64,000 bases of DNA from Anoxybacillus mongoliensis (lineage in GTDB: Bacteria; Bacillota; Bacilli; Bacillales; Anoxybacillaceae). The notes below the pieces were generated by a model. It saw nothing but the letters and a program-made list of their open reading frames with translations, ran no database searches and was not told where the DNA came from. The first letter of the stretch is position 1, and each line of letters begins with the position of its first letter. The position numbers and the translations under genes are program-made. Positions 1-10,676 of the stretch are shown here, piece by piece. The stretch is from contig NZ_JACHEQ010000002.1 of assembly GCF_014201515.1 (NCBI RefSeq), forward strand, positions 186,001-250,000, written 5' to 3'.

Positions 1-7
1 CCTAATT

Positions 8-55
8 GAAAAAGATGAGTTTCGCCAATTGTTCCGATAGTCACTCATCTTTTTC
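8..55. terminator. Inverted repeat overlapping the end of the DUF421 gene
   Basis: A perfect 13-base inverted repeat (8-20 and 43-55) brackets a 22-base loop and covers the stop codon of the DUF421 gene at 41-43. The outer bases are A/T tracts on both sides, so it could terminate transcription in either direction. The large loop and the window edge, which hides the neighbour, limit confidence. Confidence 0.5.
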
Positions 56-688
56 GTCAATATAAAACATTCCATTTTCATATGTACAATACGAAATGTT
101 ATCAATCCGCTCATATCCGCGCTTTTTTAGTTGCTTCATTAACCATGCACTCGTTCGATTGATGAGCGCTAAATGTTCTTCTTGAATAATACCGTCTTTA
201 ATAAGCGGCAGCGCTAAAGACGGTGTTTTCTTTTTTCCTTTTTCTTTTTCAAATACGGACAGTTTGCCAGACGGCTCTAAAATGGCAAATTCGACATCCG
301 CAATGTTTTTAATATTTTTTTCACGCAATTGAATAAGCAAATCATCAAAGTTGTATCGTTGTTTTCGCATCGCTTTTTCATCAATTTTTCCGTTGTTAAT
401 AATGACCGTCGGTGACCCATCAACGAGACGACGAAACATTTCGCTTTTTAAAGAAAAATATGCAAAAGCAATCTGGGCAATCGTCAATACAATCATCGGC
501 ACAATCGTGTGAAAAATCGGGTCTCTCGGCTGTTCAATCGCAATGACTGCCATTTCCCCAATCATGATAAAAACAACTAAATCTAAGATGCTCAACTCGC
601 CAATTTCTCTCTTTCCCATGACACGAAAAATAAATAAAATAACGCCATACAACAATAACGTCCGTAAAATAATCGTTACGTACTCCAC
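41..688 (-). CDS. DUF421 membrane protein (YetF/YrbG-like)
   Basis: This is a 215-residue integral membrane protein. Three hydrophobic helices occupy about residues 5-80, with the family-typical RxxGKREIGELS segment near residue 22 and a conserved basic/acidic pattern after it. The C-terminal half (about 85-210) is a soluble DUF421-type domain with the FDDLLIQLREKNI segment. The molecular function of the family is unknown; B. subtilis has several paralogues and YrbG occupies the equivalent place beside yrzE. The start is GTG at 688 behind a GAAGGGGGAA ribosome binding site. It is transcribed away from the next gene, with which it shares a 90-base divergent spacer. Confidence 0.85.
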   Translation of the reverse strand: MEYVTIILRTLLLYGVILFIFRVMGKREIGELSILDLVVFIMIGEMAVIAIEQPRDPIFHTIVPMIVLTIAQIAFAYFSLKSEMFRRLVDGSPTVIINNGKIDEKAMRKQRYNFDDLLIQLREKNIKNIADVEFAILEPSGKLSVFEKEKGKKKTPSLALPLIKDGIIQEEHLALINRTSAWLMKQLKKRGYERIDNISYCTYENGMFYIDEKDE

Positions 689-778
689 GACGATTCCCCC
701 TTCTTTGTTCTACGTTTTTATTCTAAACAAATGGACGACCGAATATGTTTGTACTAAATGCAGGAAGGAGGGGGACGA

Positions 779-1153
779 ATGATTCGCGCTATTTTTCATG
801 GGGTCATAACGATTTTTATAAGCTCTATCTTATGTAGCTTTATATTCGCTCTTTTGTTGAAATTGACAAGTTATGATGAAACATCATTGCAATGGGTCAT
901 GCACGGTCTCGCATTTTTATCGTTATTTTTTGGTGGGTTTATTGCAGGTGGAAAAGGGAAAGAGCGCGGTTGGATGCTTGGTGGAGCAACTGGCATCATC
1001 TTTACAACAATCATTTTTTTATTTCAATTTCTCGGCATGGACCGAACGTTTTCAATCGAACAGTGGGGATACCACGCAGGGTTTCTCGTCACAGCCATCA
1101 TCGGCGGGATGATTGGTGTTAACGTAGCGACATCTCGTTCACGAAGCGCATAA
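779..1153 (+). CDS. yrzE: TIGR04086 family membrane protein (YrzE-like)
   Basis: A 124-residue protein made almost entirely of four transmembrane helices (about residues 7-28, 40-58, 68-88 and 98-117). It matches the small membrane-protein family that includes B. subtilis YrzE, found next to yajC in Bacillaceae. No catalytic motif is visible and no function is established. The ATG at 779 is preferred over an in-frame ATG at 758 because AGGAAGGAGGGGG lies just upstream of it. The gene converges on yajC and shares a bidirectional terminator with it. Confidence 0.8.
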   Translation: MIRAIFHGVITIFISSILCSFIFALLLKLTSYDETSLQWVMHGLAFLSLFFGGFIAGGKGKERGWMLGGATGIIFTTIIFLFQFLGMDRTFSIEQWGYHAGFLVTAIIGGMIGVNVATSRSRSA

Positions 1154-1186
1154 AAATAAGACAGGCAACAAACCTGTCTTATTTTT
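1152..1186. terminator. Bidirectional terminator between yrzE and yajC
   Basis: A perfect 14-bp stem (1152-1165 with 1173-1186) with a 7-base loop has a GACAGG core flanked by A tracts on one arm and T tracts on the other. It therefore works as an intrinsic terminator on both strands, and it overlaps the yajC stop codon at 1179. Confidence 0.9.
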
Positions 1187-1442
1187 CATTCACGACTTCA
1201 CGAATGGCTGCACGGTCGTATGTAAGACGTGAGCCGTCACCCGCGCGAATGACGACCGTATTTTCATCAAGTGAATCGATGATGCCGTGCAATCCGCCAA
1301 TCGTAATGACTTTGTCTCCTTTTTGCAAGTTCGCCTGCATTTGTTGAACAGCCTTTTGACGTTTTTGTTGCGGACGGATTAGCAAAAAGTAAAAAATCGC
1401 AAACATTAAAATGATTGGTAGTAAGCTTGCTAAGTTTTGCAT
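1179..1442 (-). CDS. yajC: Preprotein translocase subunit YajC
   Basis: An 87-residue protein with one N-terminal membrane helix (about 4-22) followed by the family signature LLIRPQQKRQK and a small soluble domain containing GDKVITIGGLHG. YajC associates with the Sec translocon, and with SecDF where present, and is not essential. It is the last gene of the ruvAB-queA-tgt-yajC run, 14 bases after tgt, the order also found in B. subtilis (yrbF). It ends inside the shared bidirectional terminator. Confidence 0.93.
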   Translation of the reverse strand: MQNLASLLPIILMFAIFYFLLIRPQQKRQKAVQQMQANLQKGDKVITIGGLHGIIDSLDENTVVIRAGDGSRLTYDRAAIREVVNEK

Positions 1443-1456
1443 ATTTTCACCCCTTT

Positions 1457-2611
<1,155 letters not shown>

Positions 2612-2616
2612 TCAAC

Positions 2617-3648
2617 TTATATAATAAGCATCGCATCGCCGAAGCTAAAAAATCGGTAACGCTCTTTTACTGCTTCTTCGTAAGCGCGCAACACATGCTC
2701 TCGACCTGCTAACGCACTAACGAGCATAATGAGCGTTGACTTTGGCAAATGGAAATTTGTAATCATTCCGTCAATGGCACGAAACGTATAGCCCGGATAA
2801 ATAAAAATATCCGTCCAACCGCTTTCAGCAACAAACGTGCCATCGTGACGGGATGCGATCGTCTCCAATGTACGTGTTGAAGTCGTCCCGACAGCGATAA
2901 TGCGTCCGCCTTTTGCTTTTACATCGTTAAGCAAGTTCGCAGTACCTTCTGACATTTGATAAAACTCTGCATGCATGTCATGTTCTTCAATGTTTTCTAC
3001 GTTCACCGGGCGAAACGTCCCTAATCCGACGTGCAACGTAATGAAAGTAAGATGTACCCCTTTTTTCCGTACATCTTCAAGAAGTTGTTCTGTAAAATGT
3101 AACCCTGCTGTCGGAGCCGCGGCTGAGCCCGCTTCACGTGCATAAACCGTTTGATATCGTTCGCGGTCATGAAGTTGTGCTTTAATGTACGGAGGAAGCG
3201 GCATTTCGCCAAGCGACTCAAGTACTTCAAGAAAAATGCCATCATATGAAAACGAAAGAATGCGTCCCCCGTGTTCTAGCTCTGCTACACATGTTGCACG
3301 TAAACGACCATCACCAAATGAAAGCGTCGTTCCGACTTTTACACGCTTCGCTGGCTTGACAAGCGTCTCCCATTGATCGCCATCAAGCTGTTTTAATAAA
3401 AGCACTTCAATATGTGCCCCTGTCCCTTCTTTTTCTCCGTACAGACGAGCTGGCAATACGCGCGTATCGTTCAAAACAAGGCAATCGCCTTCTTTCAAAT
3501 AAGATAAAATGGAACGAAATGTTGGCTCATGCGTCACTTCGCCTGTTCTTTTATCGAGCACCATGAGACGTGACGCTTCGCGATTTGGAAGGGGGGTTTG
3601 AGCAATGAGTTCTTCAGGCAAATAAAAATCAAATAAATCGACTTTCAT
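2617..3648 (-). CDS. queA: S-adenosylmethionine:tRNA ribosyltransferase-isomerase QueA
   Basis: This 343-residue enzyme transfers and isomerises the ribosyl moiety of S-adenosylmethionine onto preQ1-tRNA, forming epoxyqueuosine. It begins with the typical [15 protein letters not shown] block, carries the [18 protein letters not shown] region, and has the [14 protein letters not shown] motif near residue 180. The ATG at 3648 is chosen over the GTG six bases upstream because AGGA is eight bases before the ATG and only two before the GTG. It lies between a DUF2905 gene and tgt, a standard Bacillaceae arrangement. Confidence 0.96.
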   Translation of the reverse strand: MKVDLFDFYLPEELIAQTPLPNREASRLMVLDKRTGEVTHEPTFRSILSYLKEGDCLVLNDTRVLPARLYGEKEGTGAHIEVLLLKQLDGDQWETLVKPAKRVKVGTTLSFGDGRLRATCVAELEHGGRILSFSYDGIFLEVLESLGEMPLPPYIKAQLHDRERYQTVYAREAGSAAAPTAGLHFTEQLLEDVRKKGVHLTFITLHVGLGTFRPVNVENIEEHDMHAEFYQMSEGTANLLNDVKAKGGRIIAVGTTSTRTLETIASRHDGTFVAESGWTDIFIYPGYTFRAIDGMITNFHLPKSTLIMLVSALAGREHVLRAYEEAVKERYRFFSFGDAMLII

Positions 3649-3672
3649 ATCCACGTTCCTTTCTTTATTCCA

Positions 3673-3879
3673 TTAGCGAAAACGACCGATAATGTAAAAA
3701 ATAAGCGATAAAACGACACTTAAAATGATTGATGTCATGATCGGGAAATAAAATGTTGCATTTTCTTTTTTAATGACGATGTCTCCTGGCAAACGCCCAA
3801 GTTTAATAAATTGCATCAAAAAACCGACAATGATAAGAACAACACCAATGAGCATGATTGTTTTTGGTAAGTTCGTCAT
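3673..3879 (-). CDS. DUF2905 small membrane protein (YrzS-like)
   Basis: A 68-residue protein with two hydrophobic helices (about 8-25 and 46-64) separated by a short loop with the family core LGRLPGDI. This is the DUF2905 family, of unknown function and commonly found beside ruvB and queA in Bacillaceae. Its ATG overlaps the ruvB stop by four bases (ATGA), so the two are translationally coupled. Confidence 0.85.
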   Translation of the reverse strand: MTNLPKTIMLIGVVLIIVGFLMQFIKLGRLPGDIVIKKENATFYFPIMTSIILSVVLSLIFYIIGRFR

Positions 3880-4877
3880 TGCGGCACCTCCAAACCGAAA
3901 TGGTTGTATGCAAGCGGTGTAACAATTCGTCCACGCGGTGTTCGTTGTAAAAAGCCGATTTGCAACAAATACGGTTCATATACATCTTCAATCGTTTGCG
4001 CTTCTTCCCCAATCGTTGCTGCAATCGTTTCTAATCCGACTGGCCCACCTCGGAATTTTTCCATCATGCTTTTTAGTAGTTTATGGTCAAGATGGTCTAA
4101 TCCTAAACGGTCGACTTGTAATTGCTCGAGTGCTTCCTTTGCTAAAAGAAACGTAATTGTTCCATCCCCGCGCACTTGAGCAAAATCACGTACACGTCGC
4201 AACAATCGGTTTGCGATACGCGGCGTACCTCGCGAGCGACGTGCAATTTCAAACGCCGCCTCTTCCTCAATTTCTACCGCAAAAATGTGCGCTGTTCGTT
4301 TTACAATATGGGCGAGTTCCTCCGAAGTATAATATTCTAAACGACTTAACACACCAAAACGATCACGAAGCGGAGCTGAGAGTGCACCAGATCTTGTCGT
4401 TGCCCCTACGAGTGTAAATGGCGGCAAATCGAGACGTACGGAACGAGCAGCTGGCCCTTTGCCGATGACAATATCTAAACAAAAATCCTCCATTGCTGGA
4501 TACAATACTTCTTCCACCGCCCGCGGCAAACGATGTATTTCATCAATAAATAGTACATCACCAGGCTCAAGCGTTGTTAAAATCGCAGCTAGATCCCCTG
4601 GTCGCTCGATCGCTGGTCCGGCTGTTGTACGCAATTGCACACCCATTTCATTTGCAATAATAGCGGCAAGCGTCGTTTTTCCAAGCCCCGGCGGTCCATA
4701 CAACAACACATGATCAAGCGTCTCTCCACGCATTTTCGCCGCTTCAATAAATACGGTTAAATTTTCTTTTACTTTTTGCTGTCCAATATATTCCCGCAAC
4801 TGTTTGGGGCGAAGACTGTATTCAAGCGATGCATCATCATAGTCGGCTTCGCTTGAAATGAGACGCTCTTCCATCAT
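3876..4877 (-). CDS. ruvB: Holliday junction branch migration ATPase RuvB
   Basis: A 333-residue AAA+ motor that drives branch migration with RuvA. Visible features are Walker [10 protein letters not shown] (about residue 60), Walker [10 protein letters not shown] (about 110), sensor 1 region LVGATTRSG, and the C-terminal winged-helix domain with [10 protein letters not shown] and the arginine-rich QRTPRGR. The length equals the family norm. It lies 13 bases after ruvA in one operon. Two adjacent ATG codons occur at the start; the first, after GGGGG, is used here. Confidence 0.98.
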   Translation of the reverse strand: MMEERLISSEADYDDASLEYSLRPKQLREYIGQQKVKENLTVFIEAAKMRGETLDHVLLYGPPGLGKTTLAAIIANEMGVQLRTTAGPAIERPGDLAAILTTLEPGDVLFIDEIHRLPRAVEEVLYPAMEDFCLDIVIGKGPAARSVRLDLPPFTLVGATTRSGALSAPLRDRFGVLSRLEYYTSEELAHIVKRTAHIFAVEIEEEAAFEIARRSRGTPRIANRLLRRVRDFAQVRGDGTITFLLAKEALEQLQVDRLGLDHLDHKLLKSMMEKFRGGPVGLETIAATIGEEAQTIEDVYEPYLLQIGFLQRTPRGRIVTPLAYNHFGLEVPQ

Positions 4878-4890
4878 GCATCCCCCTTAC

Positions 4891-5487
4891 TTACCTCAGT
4901 AGTTTTTGTAAAGCGAGCTTAATATATCCTTCTGTCGATAACCGCTCTTGTTTTAAAGTCGGCACGACTTTTTGAATTTCTTTGTCCGAATAACCGAGCG
5001 CCTTTAACGCTTCGAGCGCTTCAGAAAGCGAATCTGTCGCTTCAAACGGTTCTGTAAATAAATTTGGGAAAGCATCAGGCACAATGGCTTGCAGTTTTCC
5101 TTTTAAATCTAAAACCATTTGTCGCGCTGTTTTCTTTCCGACACCTGGAAACTTACATAAGAACTTGTCATCTTCTGCTTCGATCGCTTCAACAAGCTGT
5201 TCAAGCTGACCAGCCGCTAAAATGGCGAGCGCCCCTTTTGGTCCAATGCCTGATACTTGCAATAGTTTAGCAAATAACATTCGCTCTTGGCGAGTGTGAA
5301 ATCCGTAAAGTGCAAGCACATCTTCACGTACGTACTGATATGTATAAATGATGATTTGTTCCTGTTTGTTGATTTGAAATGAAAACGGATTTGGGGTAAA
5401 TATTTGATAGCCTATGCCATTATTTTCAACGACGATATATTCCGGGCAAACGTAATCAACGTATCCACGAATAAATTCAATCAACAT
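4891..5487 (-). CDS. ruvA: Holliday junction branch migration protein RuvA
   Basis: A 198-residue DNA-binding subunit that clamps Holliday junctions and recruits RuvB. Domain I (1-63) is the OB fold, and domain II holds two helix-hairpin-helix motifs, [12 protein letters not shown] and [17 protein letters not shown]. Domain III (about 150-198) is the RuvB-contacting helical bundle. An AAAAGGAGGACGAG ribosome binding site precedes the ATG. It is the first gene of the ruvA-ruvB-DUF2905-queA-tgt-yajC run. Confidence 0.97.
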   Translation of the reverse strand: MLIEFIRGYVDYVCPEYIVVENNGIGYQIFTPNPFSFQINKQEQIIIYTYQYVREDVLALYGFHTRQERMLFAKLLQVSGIGPKGALAILAAGQLEQLVEAIEAEDDKFLCKFPGVGKKTARQMVLDLKGKLQAIVPDAFPNLFTEPFEATDSLSEALEALKALGYSDKEIQKVVPTLKQERLSTEGYIKLALQKLLR

Positions 5488-5570
5488 CTCGTCCTCCTTT
5501 TCTCACGCCTTTCATTTTAACATAAGATGAGAAAAGCGGAAAGCGTAGGGTAAGGCACAATCAAACATAT

Positions 5571-5598
5571 AAGAAAGCCCGCTGATGTGCGGGCTTAT
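5571..5598 (-). terminator. bofC terminator
   Basis: On the minus strand an AAGCCCGC / GCGGGCTT stem with a six-base loop is followed by TCTTAT. It overlaps the bofC stop codon and separates bofC from the ruvA promoter region. Confidence 0.85.
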
Positions 5599-6041
5599 TT
5601 TCCAAACGGCTCGTACGCTTCAATGACACGTTTGTAATTTCTTTTCGAACGAACAGAAATGCCTTTTTCTAATTTCTCCCGTTCGTGACTTTCAAGTTTT
5701 TTTACATCGATTTGAAAAAACGATTGAATGACGCGAGATGATTCACCTGGCTTCCCTTCAAAAATAGAAAGTGTGCCATCTTTAGTAAGACCGAAATATC
5801 CTGCTTTCGTTAATGGGGATAAATCGTCAACATATCGTTGAAAAACAATTTGCTCGTCATCCATATTGATCAGATGCCAATCTTTATATTTGTTCCAAAC
5901 GTCTTTCATCGATGTCACCGTTTCTTCCCTTATTTCCTCACTCACTTCCCCATCCATATATACTGTTTCTAAAATGATTGTCATGTGCACAGGTGGCGTA
6001 TGTTGTGCAATAAATAAGCTGAACAATAGTGTAAGGATCAT
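5595..6041 (-). CDS. bofC: Intercompartmental signalling factor BofC
   Basis: A 148-residue exported protein matching BofC, the forespore factor that in B. subtilis restrains SpoIVB and so affects timing of pro-sigmaK cleavage by SpoIVFB. The N-terminus is a hydrophobic signal segment; the rest shows the BofC pattern HMTIILETVYMDGEVSEE and PLTKAGYFGLTKDGTLSIF. The ATG at 6041 is preferred over the one at 6059 because GAGGTG is six bases upstream of it. Its downstream targets, spoIVFA and spoIVFB, lie elsewhere in this window (19199-20783). Confidence 0.88.
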   Translation of the reverse strand: MILTLLFSLFIAQHTPPVHMTIILETVYMDGEVSEEIREETVTSMKDVWNKYKDWHLINMDDEQIVFQRYVDDLSPLTKAGYFGLTKDGTLSIFEGKPGESSRVIQSFFQIDVKKLESHEREKLEKGISVRSKRNYKRVIEAYEPFGK

Positions 6042-6084
6042 GATTTTCACCTCATTCATATGTTGACCATTTTCTCCAAAATTA

Positions 6085-6110
6085 AACGGTCTTGCTACCG
6101 CAAGACCGTT
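6085..6110 (-). terminator. yebC terminator
   Basis: A perfect 11-bp stem (6085-6095 with 6100-6110) with a four-base loop, followed on the minus strand by TAATTTT. It lies directly after the yebC stop codon. Confidence 0.9.
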
Positions 6111-6846
6111 ATTCTAACATGGATTCATCTAAATTATGGTAAATTTCTTGTACATCGTCATCATCTTCAAGCATATCAATCAGTTTTAACATTTTCGTTA
6201 AATCGTCACCCGTTAACGTCGTGTACGTTTGCGGAATCATTGTTATTTCGGCTGTCGCAAACGTAAATCCTTGCGCAGCTAACGTATTTTTTACTTGCTC
6301 GAACTGTTCTGGAGATGTATAAATTTCAAATGAATCTTCTGTCGTTTCCATTTCATCTGCCCCTGCTTCAATCGCTTGTAACAACATCTCATCTTCATCT
6401 ATATCTAAATCTTCACGTGCGATGACTATTAACCCTTTTCGGTCAAACAAATACGAAACGCATCCTGTTTCCCCTAAGTTTCCGCCATTTTTTGAAAATG
6501 CGACACGAACGTTAGAAGCCGTCCGGTTTTTATTATCAGTTAAGCAAATAACCATGACCGCTACGCCGCCTGGTCCATACCCTTCATAACGAATTTCTTC
6601 ATAATGTGTATGCTCTTGATTTCCTGTTGCTTTTTTAATTGCACGTTCAATATTTTCATTCGGCATGTTCGCTGATTTTGCTTTTTCAATCGCAAGGCGC
6701 AACGTAGCGTTTGTTGTTGGATCGCCACCGCCCATTTTTGCCGCCACATAAATTTCCTTCGCCAACTTCATAAACAGTTTTCCGCGTTTCGCATCTTGTG
6801 CGTTTTTGCGACGTTGAATATTTTTCCACTTAGAATGTCCTGCCAT
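6109..6846 (-). CDS. YebC/PmpR family regulator
   Basis: A 245-residue protein beginning with the invariant [22 protein letters not shown] and containing the [10 protein letters not shown] motif near residue 92, both hallmarks of the YebC family (YrbC in B. subtilis). Members bind DNA or act on translating ribosomes; recent work on YebC-type proteins links some of them to synthesis of proline-rich stretches. It stands alone with its own terminator. The start follows GGGGATCCGA. Confidence 0.93.
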   Translation of the reverse strand: MAGHSKWKNIQRRKNAQDAKRGKLFMKLAKEIYVAAKMGGGDPTTNATLRLAIEKAKSANMPNENIERAIKKATGNQEHTHYEEIRYEGYGPGGVAVMVICLTDNKNRTASNVRVAFSKNGGNLGETGCVSYLFDRKGLIVIAREDLDIDEDEMLLQAIEAGADEMETTEDSFEIYTSPEQFEQVKNTLAAQGFTFATAEITMIPQTYTTLTGDDLTKMLKLIDMLEDDDDVQEIYHNLDESMLE

Positions 6847-6901
6847 TCGGATCCCCTCTCATATGTGAAAAATGTCCATAAAAACTATAACAAAAATGTA
6901 T

Positions 6902-6934
6902 AAAAAAGAACAGGGGGAGCCCCTGTTCTTTTAT
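6902..6934 (-). terminator. Terminator of the spore lipoprotein gene
   Basis: The minus strand forms an AAAAGAACAGGGG / CCCTGTTCTTTT hairpin with a short CTCC loop and a following T tract. It overlaps the stop codon at 6931. Confidence 0.9.
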
Positions 6935-7626
6935 CCACGATTCATGAATGGACGTTCGATCACGTCGCCCATATCGTTAAATATGTCGCGAATATCACGC
7001 TCTAGTTGATCCATTGGACCACCGTCGCGAATATCGTTATCGAGCGTACGAATACGGTTGTACATGCTTTCATTTGCAACCACGCGGACATTTTTGCCCG
7101 CCGTATATGGAGCGATCGCTTGACGGACGAGACGTTCAATTTGCGTTGTATTCTTTTCTGTCGTTGATACTGCAACAACGACACGTTCCCCTGAAACGAC
7201 GGCACGGGCGTCTTTTACTTTAGCAACGCTTGCAGCACGTTTCGCAATTTTTTCAGCTAACGCTCCGTTATAGTTACGGTAATACGATGGGCGCGTACGT
7301 TCATCCATCGCATTTAAATGCCCGTGATAGTTGCGATCAGCGCGACTGAAATTGCGATCCACTTGCGGTGTTCGCATCGTTTGATCCATGCCGCGATCGA
7401 GCATTTCTGTAATCGGTCCGTCGTTGTCACGCACTTGACGAACGTTTCCGTTTAGACGCTCTGTACCGTAACGGCCGTATTGAAATCCAGTCATATCGTT
7501 TTCGTTTGAGTAATATCCAATCGGACGTGCGCGATCGGTATAACGTGTATCAAACGCTTGGTTATTACAAGCAACTAACCCGCTAAGTGCGATGACTGCA
7601 CTAAGAGCGAAAATTCGCTTCCGCAA
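6931..7626 (-). CDS. YhcN/YlaJ family sporulation lipoprotein (CoxA-like)
   Basis: A 231-residue lipoprotein with a signal peptide and lipobox LVAC, giving a modified Cys20. The C-terminal half (about 120-220) matches the YhcN/YlaJ domain, with the AEKIAKRAASVAKVKDARAVVSGERVVVAVS segment typical of spore inner-membrane or cortex lipoproteins. The middle is Arg/Asn/Asp rich. B. subtilis CoxA (YrbB) occupies the same site next to safA; here nadE intervenes. An AAAGGGGGTTTTTCC-like region precedes the ATG. The exact role in the spore is not established from the sequence. Confidence 0.82.
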   Translation of the reverse strand: MRKRIFALSAVIALSGLVACNNQAFDTRYTDRARPIGYYSNENDMTGFQYGRYGTERLNGNVRQVRDNDGPITEMLDRGMDQTMRTPQVDRNFSRADRNYHGHLNAMDERTRPSYYRNYNGALAEKIAKRAASVAKVKDARAVVSGERVVVAVSTTEKNTTQIERLVRQAIAPYTAGKNVRVVANESMYNRIRTLDNDIRDGGPMDQLERDIRDIFNDMGDVIERPFMNRG

Positions 7627-7703
7627 AGGAAAAACCCCCTTTTTGCTTTTGTAGACTACCGTCTACATCATTAGCTTGTCGCAAAAAAGAGGTTTTATCG
7701 CTG

Positions 7704-8444
7704 TTAAAATTTTGGCGGGGCGATCGCTAATTGCCGCTTATGATGCGAACGTTCATGAAGCCGTTCGATAATCGCGCGGTCGCGTTCAGGAATAGGCTCG
7801 CCTTTTAAATATTTATCAATCATATCATATGTTGTACCCATTTCGTTTTCATCTGTCTGTCCTTCCCAAAGACCTGCGCTAGGCGCTTTTGTAATAATTT
7901 CTTCAGGTACACCAAGAATACGAGCCATTTCGCGCACTTCGCCTTTTGTAAAATGGACGAGCGGGACTAAATCAACGCCACCGTCACCGTATTTTGTGAA
8001 ATATCCTGTATGCCATTCTGCCGCATTGTCCGTTCCGACAACAAGATAGCCGTAATTGTTAGCGACCGCATACAACGTCGTCATGCGCAACCGTGCGCGT
8101 GTATTCGCATCACCAAGGCGAGCAGCTTGCTCGTTCCATTGTCCTTTTTCTTTTAACTGCTTCTTGATTTCACCAAATAATACACGATGCGTTTCGGTTA
8201 AGTCGATGACATGATAGTCAATGCCGCAACTTTCCACAACCTTTAATGCATCTTCTTGATCTTTTGGATTGCTTTTACATGGCATAATGAGCCCTAACGA
8301 GTGATTAGGAAACGCTCGCTTAATTAAATGAGCAACAACTGCCGAATCAATGCCACCACTAATGCCGACAATGGCTCCGTTCATCCCTGCTTCTTGTACA
8401 CGTTCACGAAGCCATGCAATTAATTTTTCAATTTTTTGTTCCAT
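7704..8444 (-). CDS. nadE: Ammonia-dependent NAD+ synthetase
   Basis: A 246-residue enzyme that amidates nicotinic acid adenine dinucleotide to NAD+ using ammonia and ATP. The PP-loop signature SGGIDSA is at about residue 30, followed by the conserved RARLRMTTLYAVAN and GTDNAAEWHTGYFTKYGDGG blocks and KAPSAGLWEGQTDE. There is no glutaminase domain, so it is the short form, shorter than the roughly 272-residue B. subtilis enzyme. It lies between safA and the CoxA-like gene, close to nadBCA, so the last step of NAD synthesis is clustered with the first ones. Confidence 0.95.
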   Translation of the reverse strand: MEQKIEKLIAWLRERVQEAGMNGAIVGISGGIDSAVVAHLIKRAFPNHSLGLIMPCKSNPKDQEDALKVVESCGIDYHVIDLTETHRVLFGEIKKQLKEKGQWNEQAARLGDANTRARLRMTTLYAVANNYGYLVVGTDNAAEWHTGYFTKYGDGGVDLVPLVHFTKGEVREMARILGVPEEIITKAPSAGLWEGQTDENEMGTTYDMIDKYLKGEPIPERDRAIIERLHERSHHKRQLAIAPPKF

Positions 8445-8502
8445 GTATGTACATCCCTTTCTTTTTCACATCATCATGTTCATTTTATCACACAAACAAC
8501 AA

Positions 8503-8535
8503 AAAGAAAAAGAGGCGACTTATTGCCCCTCTTCT
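8503..8535 (-). terminator. Probable safA terminator
   Basis: The minus strand has an AAGAGGGGC / GCCTCTT imperfect stem followed by TTTCTTTTTG, overlapping the end of safA. The stem has a bulge, so strength is uncertain. Confidence 0.6.
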
Positions 8536-9425
8536 TCCTCACGATAAGGAACAGAAAAATATGGATTCATTCCATGCGGTTGCCCCTGCCACCCTTGTTG
8601 CCATCCGTACGGACCATATGGCATATACATTTGCTGTGGCATCATCGGCACGTTTTCACCATACATTTGTTGTGGATATGATGCTTGTTGCGATTGTTGT
8701 GAATACTCCCCTGCACCTGTTGGCATCTGCGGCATCATCGGTTGCGACTGTTGAGAATATTCACCTGTTGGCATTTGTGGCATGTATGGTGTCGGTTTCG
8801 GCTCACCACATCCGCAATCATCGTTGTTTGCCATGTTTTGTGGATATGTCCACGGCATCATTGGATACATCGGTGGAAACCACGGATAAAAACCGTATCC
8901 CGGCATGATTGGTGAAATGGGAATGCAAGGCATTGGAACAGGTTGCGGCTGTGGCTGAATCGGTTGTTGTGGTTGTTCCTGCATGATTGGCGCTTGTATT
9001 GTTGGAATCGGTGGAATGTCTGAAAATGGCGGCATTTGCATATCTTCATCAGGCTCCATCATATTTGGCATAATATTTGGCGGCTTCGGTGGCAAAAGCG
9101 GCATCTCTTGTTTCGGTTCTTCTTTTTTTTCTGGTGCCTTTGCAATTGGAATTTCTTTTGCTATCGGTTCAACGTTTTGCGGTTGTTGTAATGGTTGCTC
9201 TTTTTTGTTTACATGAATATCCACATCAACTGAAACTTTCGGTGTTTCCTTTTTGACAGGTTTTACTGGTGTGGCTGGTGTTGGTACTTTAATTTTCATA
9301 CCTGGCATAATGTAATTCGGATCACTTAAATGAGCGTTCATTTTTTTTAGCTCTTCAAAATCGACCCCATATTTTTCCGCGATTTTCCAAAGCGTATCCC
9401 CTTTTTGAACGATATGAATTTTCAC
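8520..9425 (-). CDS. safA: Spore coat morphogenetic protein SafA
   Basis: A 301-residue protein with an N-terminal LysM domain (residues 1-48: MKIHIVQKGDTLWKIAEKYG onward) and a low-complexity C-terminal region rich in Pro, Met, Gln and Tyr. SafA anchors the inner coat at the cortex-coat interface and works with SpoVID, which is also encoded in this window. Residues about 220-260 contain a short tandem repeat around QMPTGEYSQQSQ. The start is GTG at 9425 behind AGGAGGGGG. The start matches known SafA N-termini closely; the low-complexity region drifts freely between species. Confidence 0.92.
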   Translation of the reverse strand: MKIHIVQKGDTLWKIAEKYGVDFEELKKMNAHLSDPNYIMPGMKIKVPTPATPVKPVKKETPKVSVDVDIHVNKKEQPLQQPQNVEPIAKEIPIAKAPEKKEEPKQEMPLLPPKPPNIMPNMMEPDEDMQMPPFSDIPPIPTIQAPIMQEQPQQPIQPQPQPVPMPCIPISPIMPGYGFYPWFPPMYPMMPWTYPQNMANNDDCGCGEPKPTPYMPQMPTGEYSQQSQPMMPQMPTGAGEYSQQSQQASYPQQMYGENVPMMPQQMYMPYGPYGWQQGWQGQPHGMNPYFSVPYREEEEGQ

Positions 9426-9533
9426 GTGTTTCCCCCTCCTATGTTCAGACGTGACGTGTATGTCATGTTCAGCTTGTCGCTACTAGGCTTCAACATAACT
9501 TATGAGCAGAAAGCTTTTTTTATGATAAAAATA

Positions 9534-9562
9534 AAAAAGACCGGCAAAAAAATGCCGATCTT
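9534..9562 (-). terminator. nadA terminator
   Basis: On the minus strand an AAGATCGGCA / TGCCGGTCTT stem with a T-rich loop is followed by TTTTATTTTTAT. It closes the nadBCA operon just after the nadA stop. Confidence 0.9.
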
Positions 9563-10664
9563 ATGCACGGGCTAACATGCGCTCAAGTGCTAACATTGCG
9601 CCTTCTGCGACGTCTTTTGACACGGTAATGCGGTTTACCACTTTTCCTTCAAGGAGCGATTCGAGCGCCCAAAGTAAATGCGGTAAATCAATGCGATTCA
9701 TCGTTAAACATGGACACATATACGGATTTAACGACACGATTTCTTTATCTGGATGTTGCTGAATGATGCGATTCACTAAATTCATTTCTGTTCCGATCGC
9801 CCATTTGCTTCCTGCTGGTGAGTTAGCAATCGTTTCGATAATGTATTTCGTCGACCCCGCATCATCCGCTTGTTGCACCACTTCCCAGCTACATTCTGGA
9901 TGAACGATAATTTTCATATCTGGCTTTGTTTTTCGAATATGTTCAATATGTTTCACTGTAAAGTTTTCATGAACAGAACAATGCCCCTTCCATAAAATTA
10001 CTTTAATCTGTTGAACATCTCCCTCGTATTGTAATGTATTTGTAGCCGGGTCCCATACAGCCATTTGTTCTAGTGGAACGCCAAGATCGTATGCTGTATT
10101 TCTTCCTAAATGTTGATCAGGCAAAAAGAAAATACGTTCCTTTTGTGTAAACGCCCATGCGACCATTTTTTTCGCATTTGATGATGTCACTGTTGCCCCA
10201 CCATGCAAACCGACAAACGCTTTAATCGCAGCTGTAGAGTTGACGTACGTTAACGGTAAAATCGTATCTCCGAACAATTGTTGCAATATTGGCCACGCTC
10301 GTTCAACTTGTTCAATTTCTGCCATATCAGCCATCGAACAGCCTGCACGCATATCTGGCAAAATGACGATTTGTTCGTCACTCGTTAAAATATCAGCCGT
10401 TTCCGCCATGAAATGTACGCCACAAAATACAATATATTCAGCTTCTTTATTTTTCGCTGCCACTTGCGCCAATTGTAATGAATCGCCTGTCGCATCTGCA
10501 AATTGAATGACTTCGTCTTTTTGATAATGGTGGCCTGGGATAAATAAACGAGCGCCGAGTTTTTGTTTGACACGAGCCACTCGTTCTTCCATTTCTTCAA
10601 CCGACAACTGTTTATACGTCTCTGGCATCGCATCTTGTTGTTGCATCAATTGTAATACGTTCAT
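9561..10664 (-). CDS. nadA: Quinolinate synthase A
   Basis: A 367-residue [4Fe-4S] enzyme that condenses iminoaspartate (from NadB) with dihydroxyacetone phosphate to quinolinate. Candidate cluster ligands are the cysteines in FCGVHFMAE (about 110), HPECSWEVV (about 230) and the C-terminal [11 protein letters not shown]. The [14 protein letters not shown] block near residue 45 is also typical. The length fits the Bacillus type. It follows nadC by 12 bases in the nadB-nadC-nadA operon. Confidence 0.97.
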   Translation of the reverse strand: MNVLQLMQQQDAMPETYKQLSVEEMEERVARVKQKLGARLFIPGHHYQKDEVIQFADATGDSLQLAQVAAKNKEAEYIVFCGVHFMAETADILTSDEQIVILPDMRAGCSMADMAEIEQVERAWPILQQLFGDTILPLTYVNSTAAIKAFVGLHGGATVTSSNAKKMVAWAFTQKERIFFLPDQHLGRNTAYDLGVPLEQMAVWDPATNTLQYEGDVQQIKVILWKGHCSVHENFTVKHIEHIRKTKPDMKIIVHPECSWEVVQQADDAGSTKYIIETIANSPAGSKWAIGTEMNLVNRIIQQHPDKEIVSLNPYMCPCLTMNRIDLPHLLWALESLLEGKVVNRITVSKDVAEGAMLALERMLARA

Positions 10665-10676
10665 TCTTTATTCCTC

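Noticed and set aside
8414-8908. 164-codon open frame on the plus strand
   Set aside because: It crosses the nadE start and the antisense of the low-complexity safA tail; no plausible start signal or protein-like pattern.
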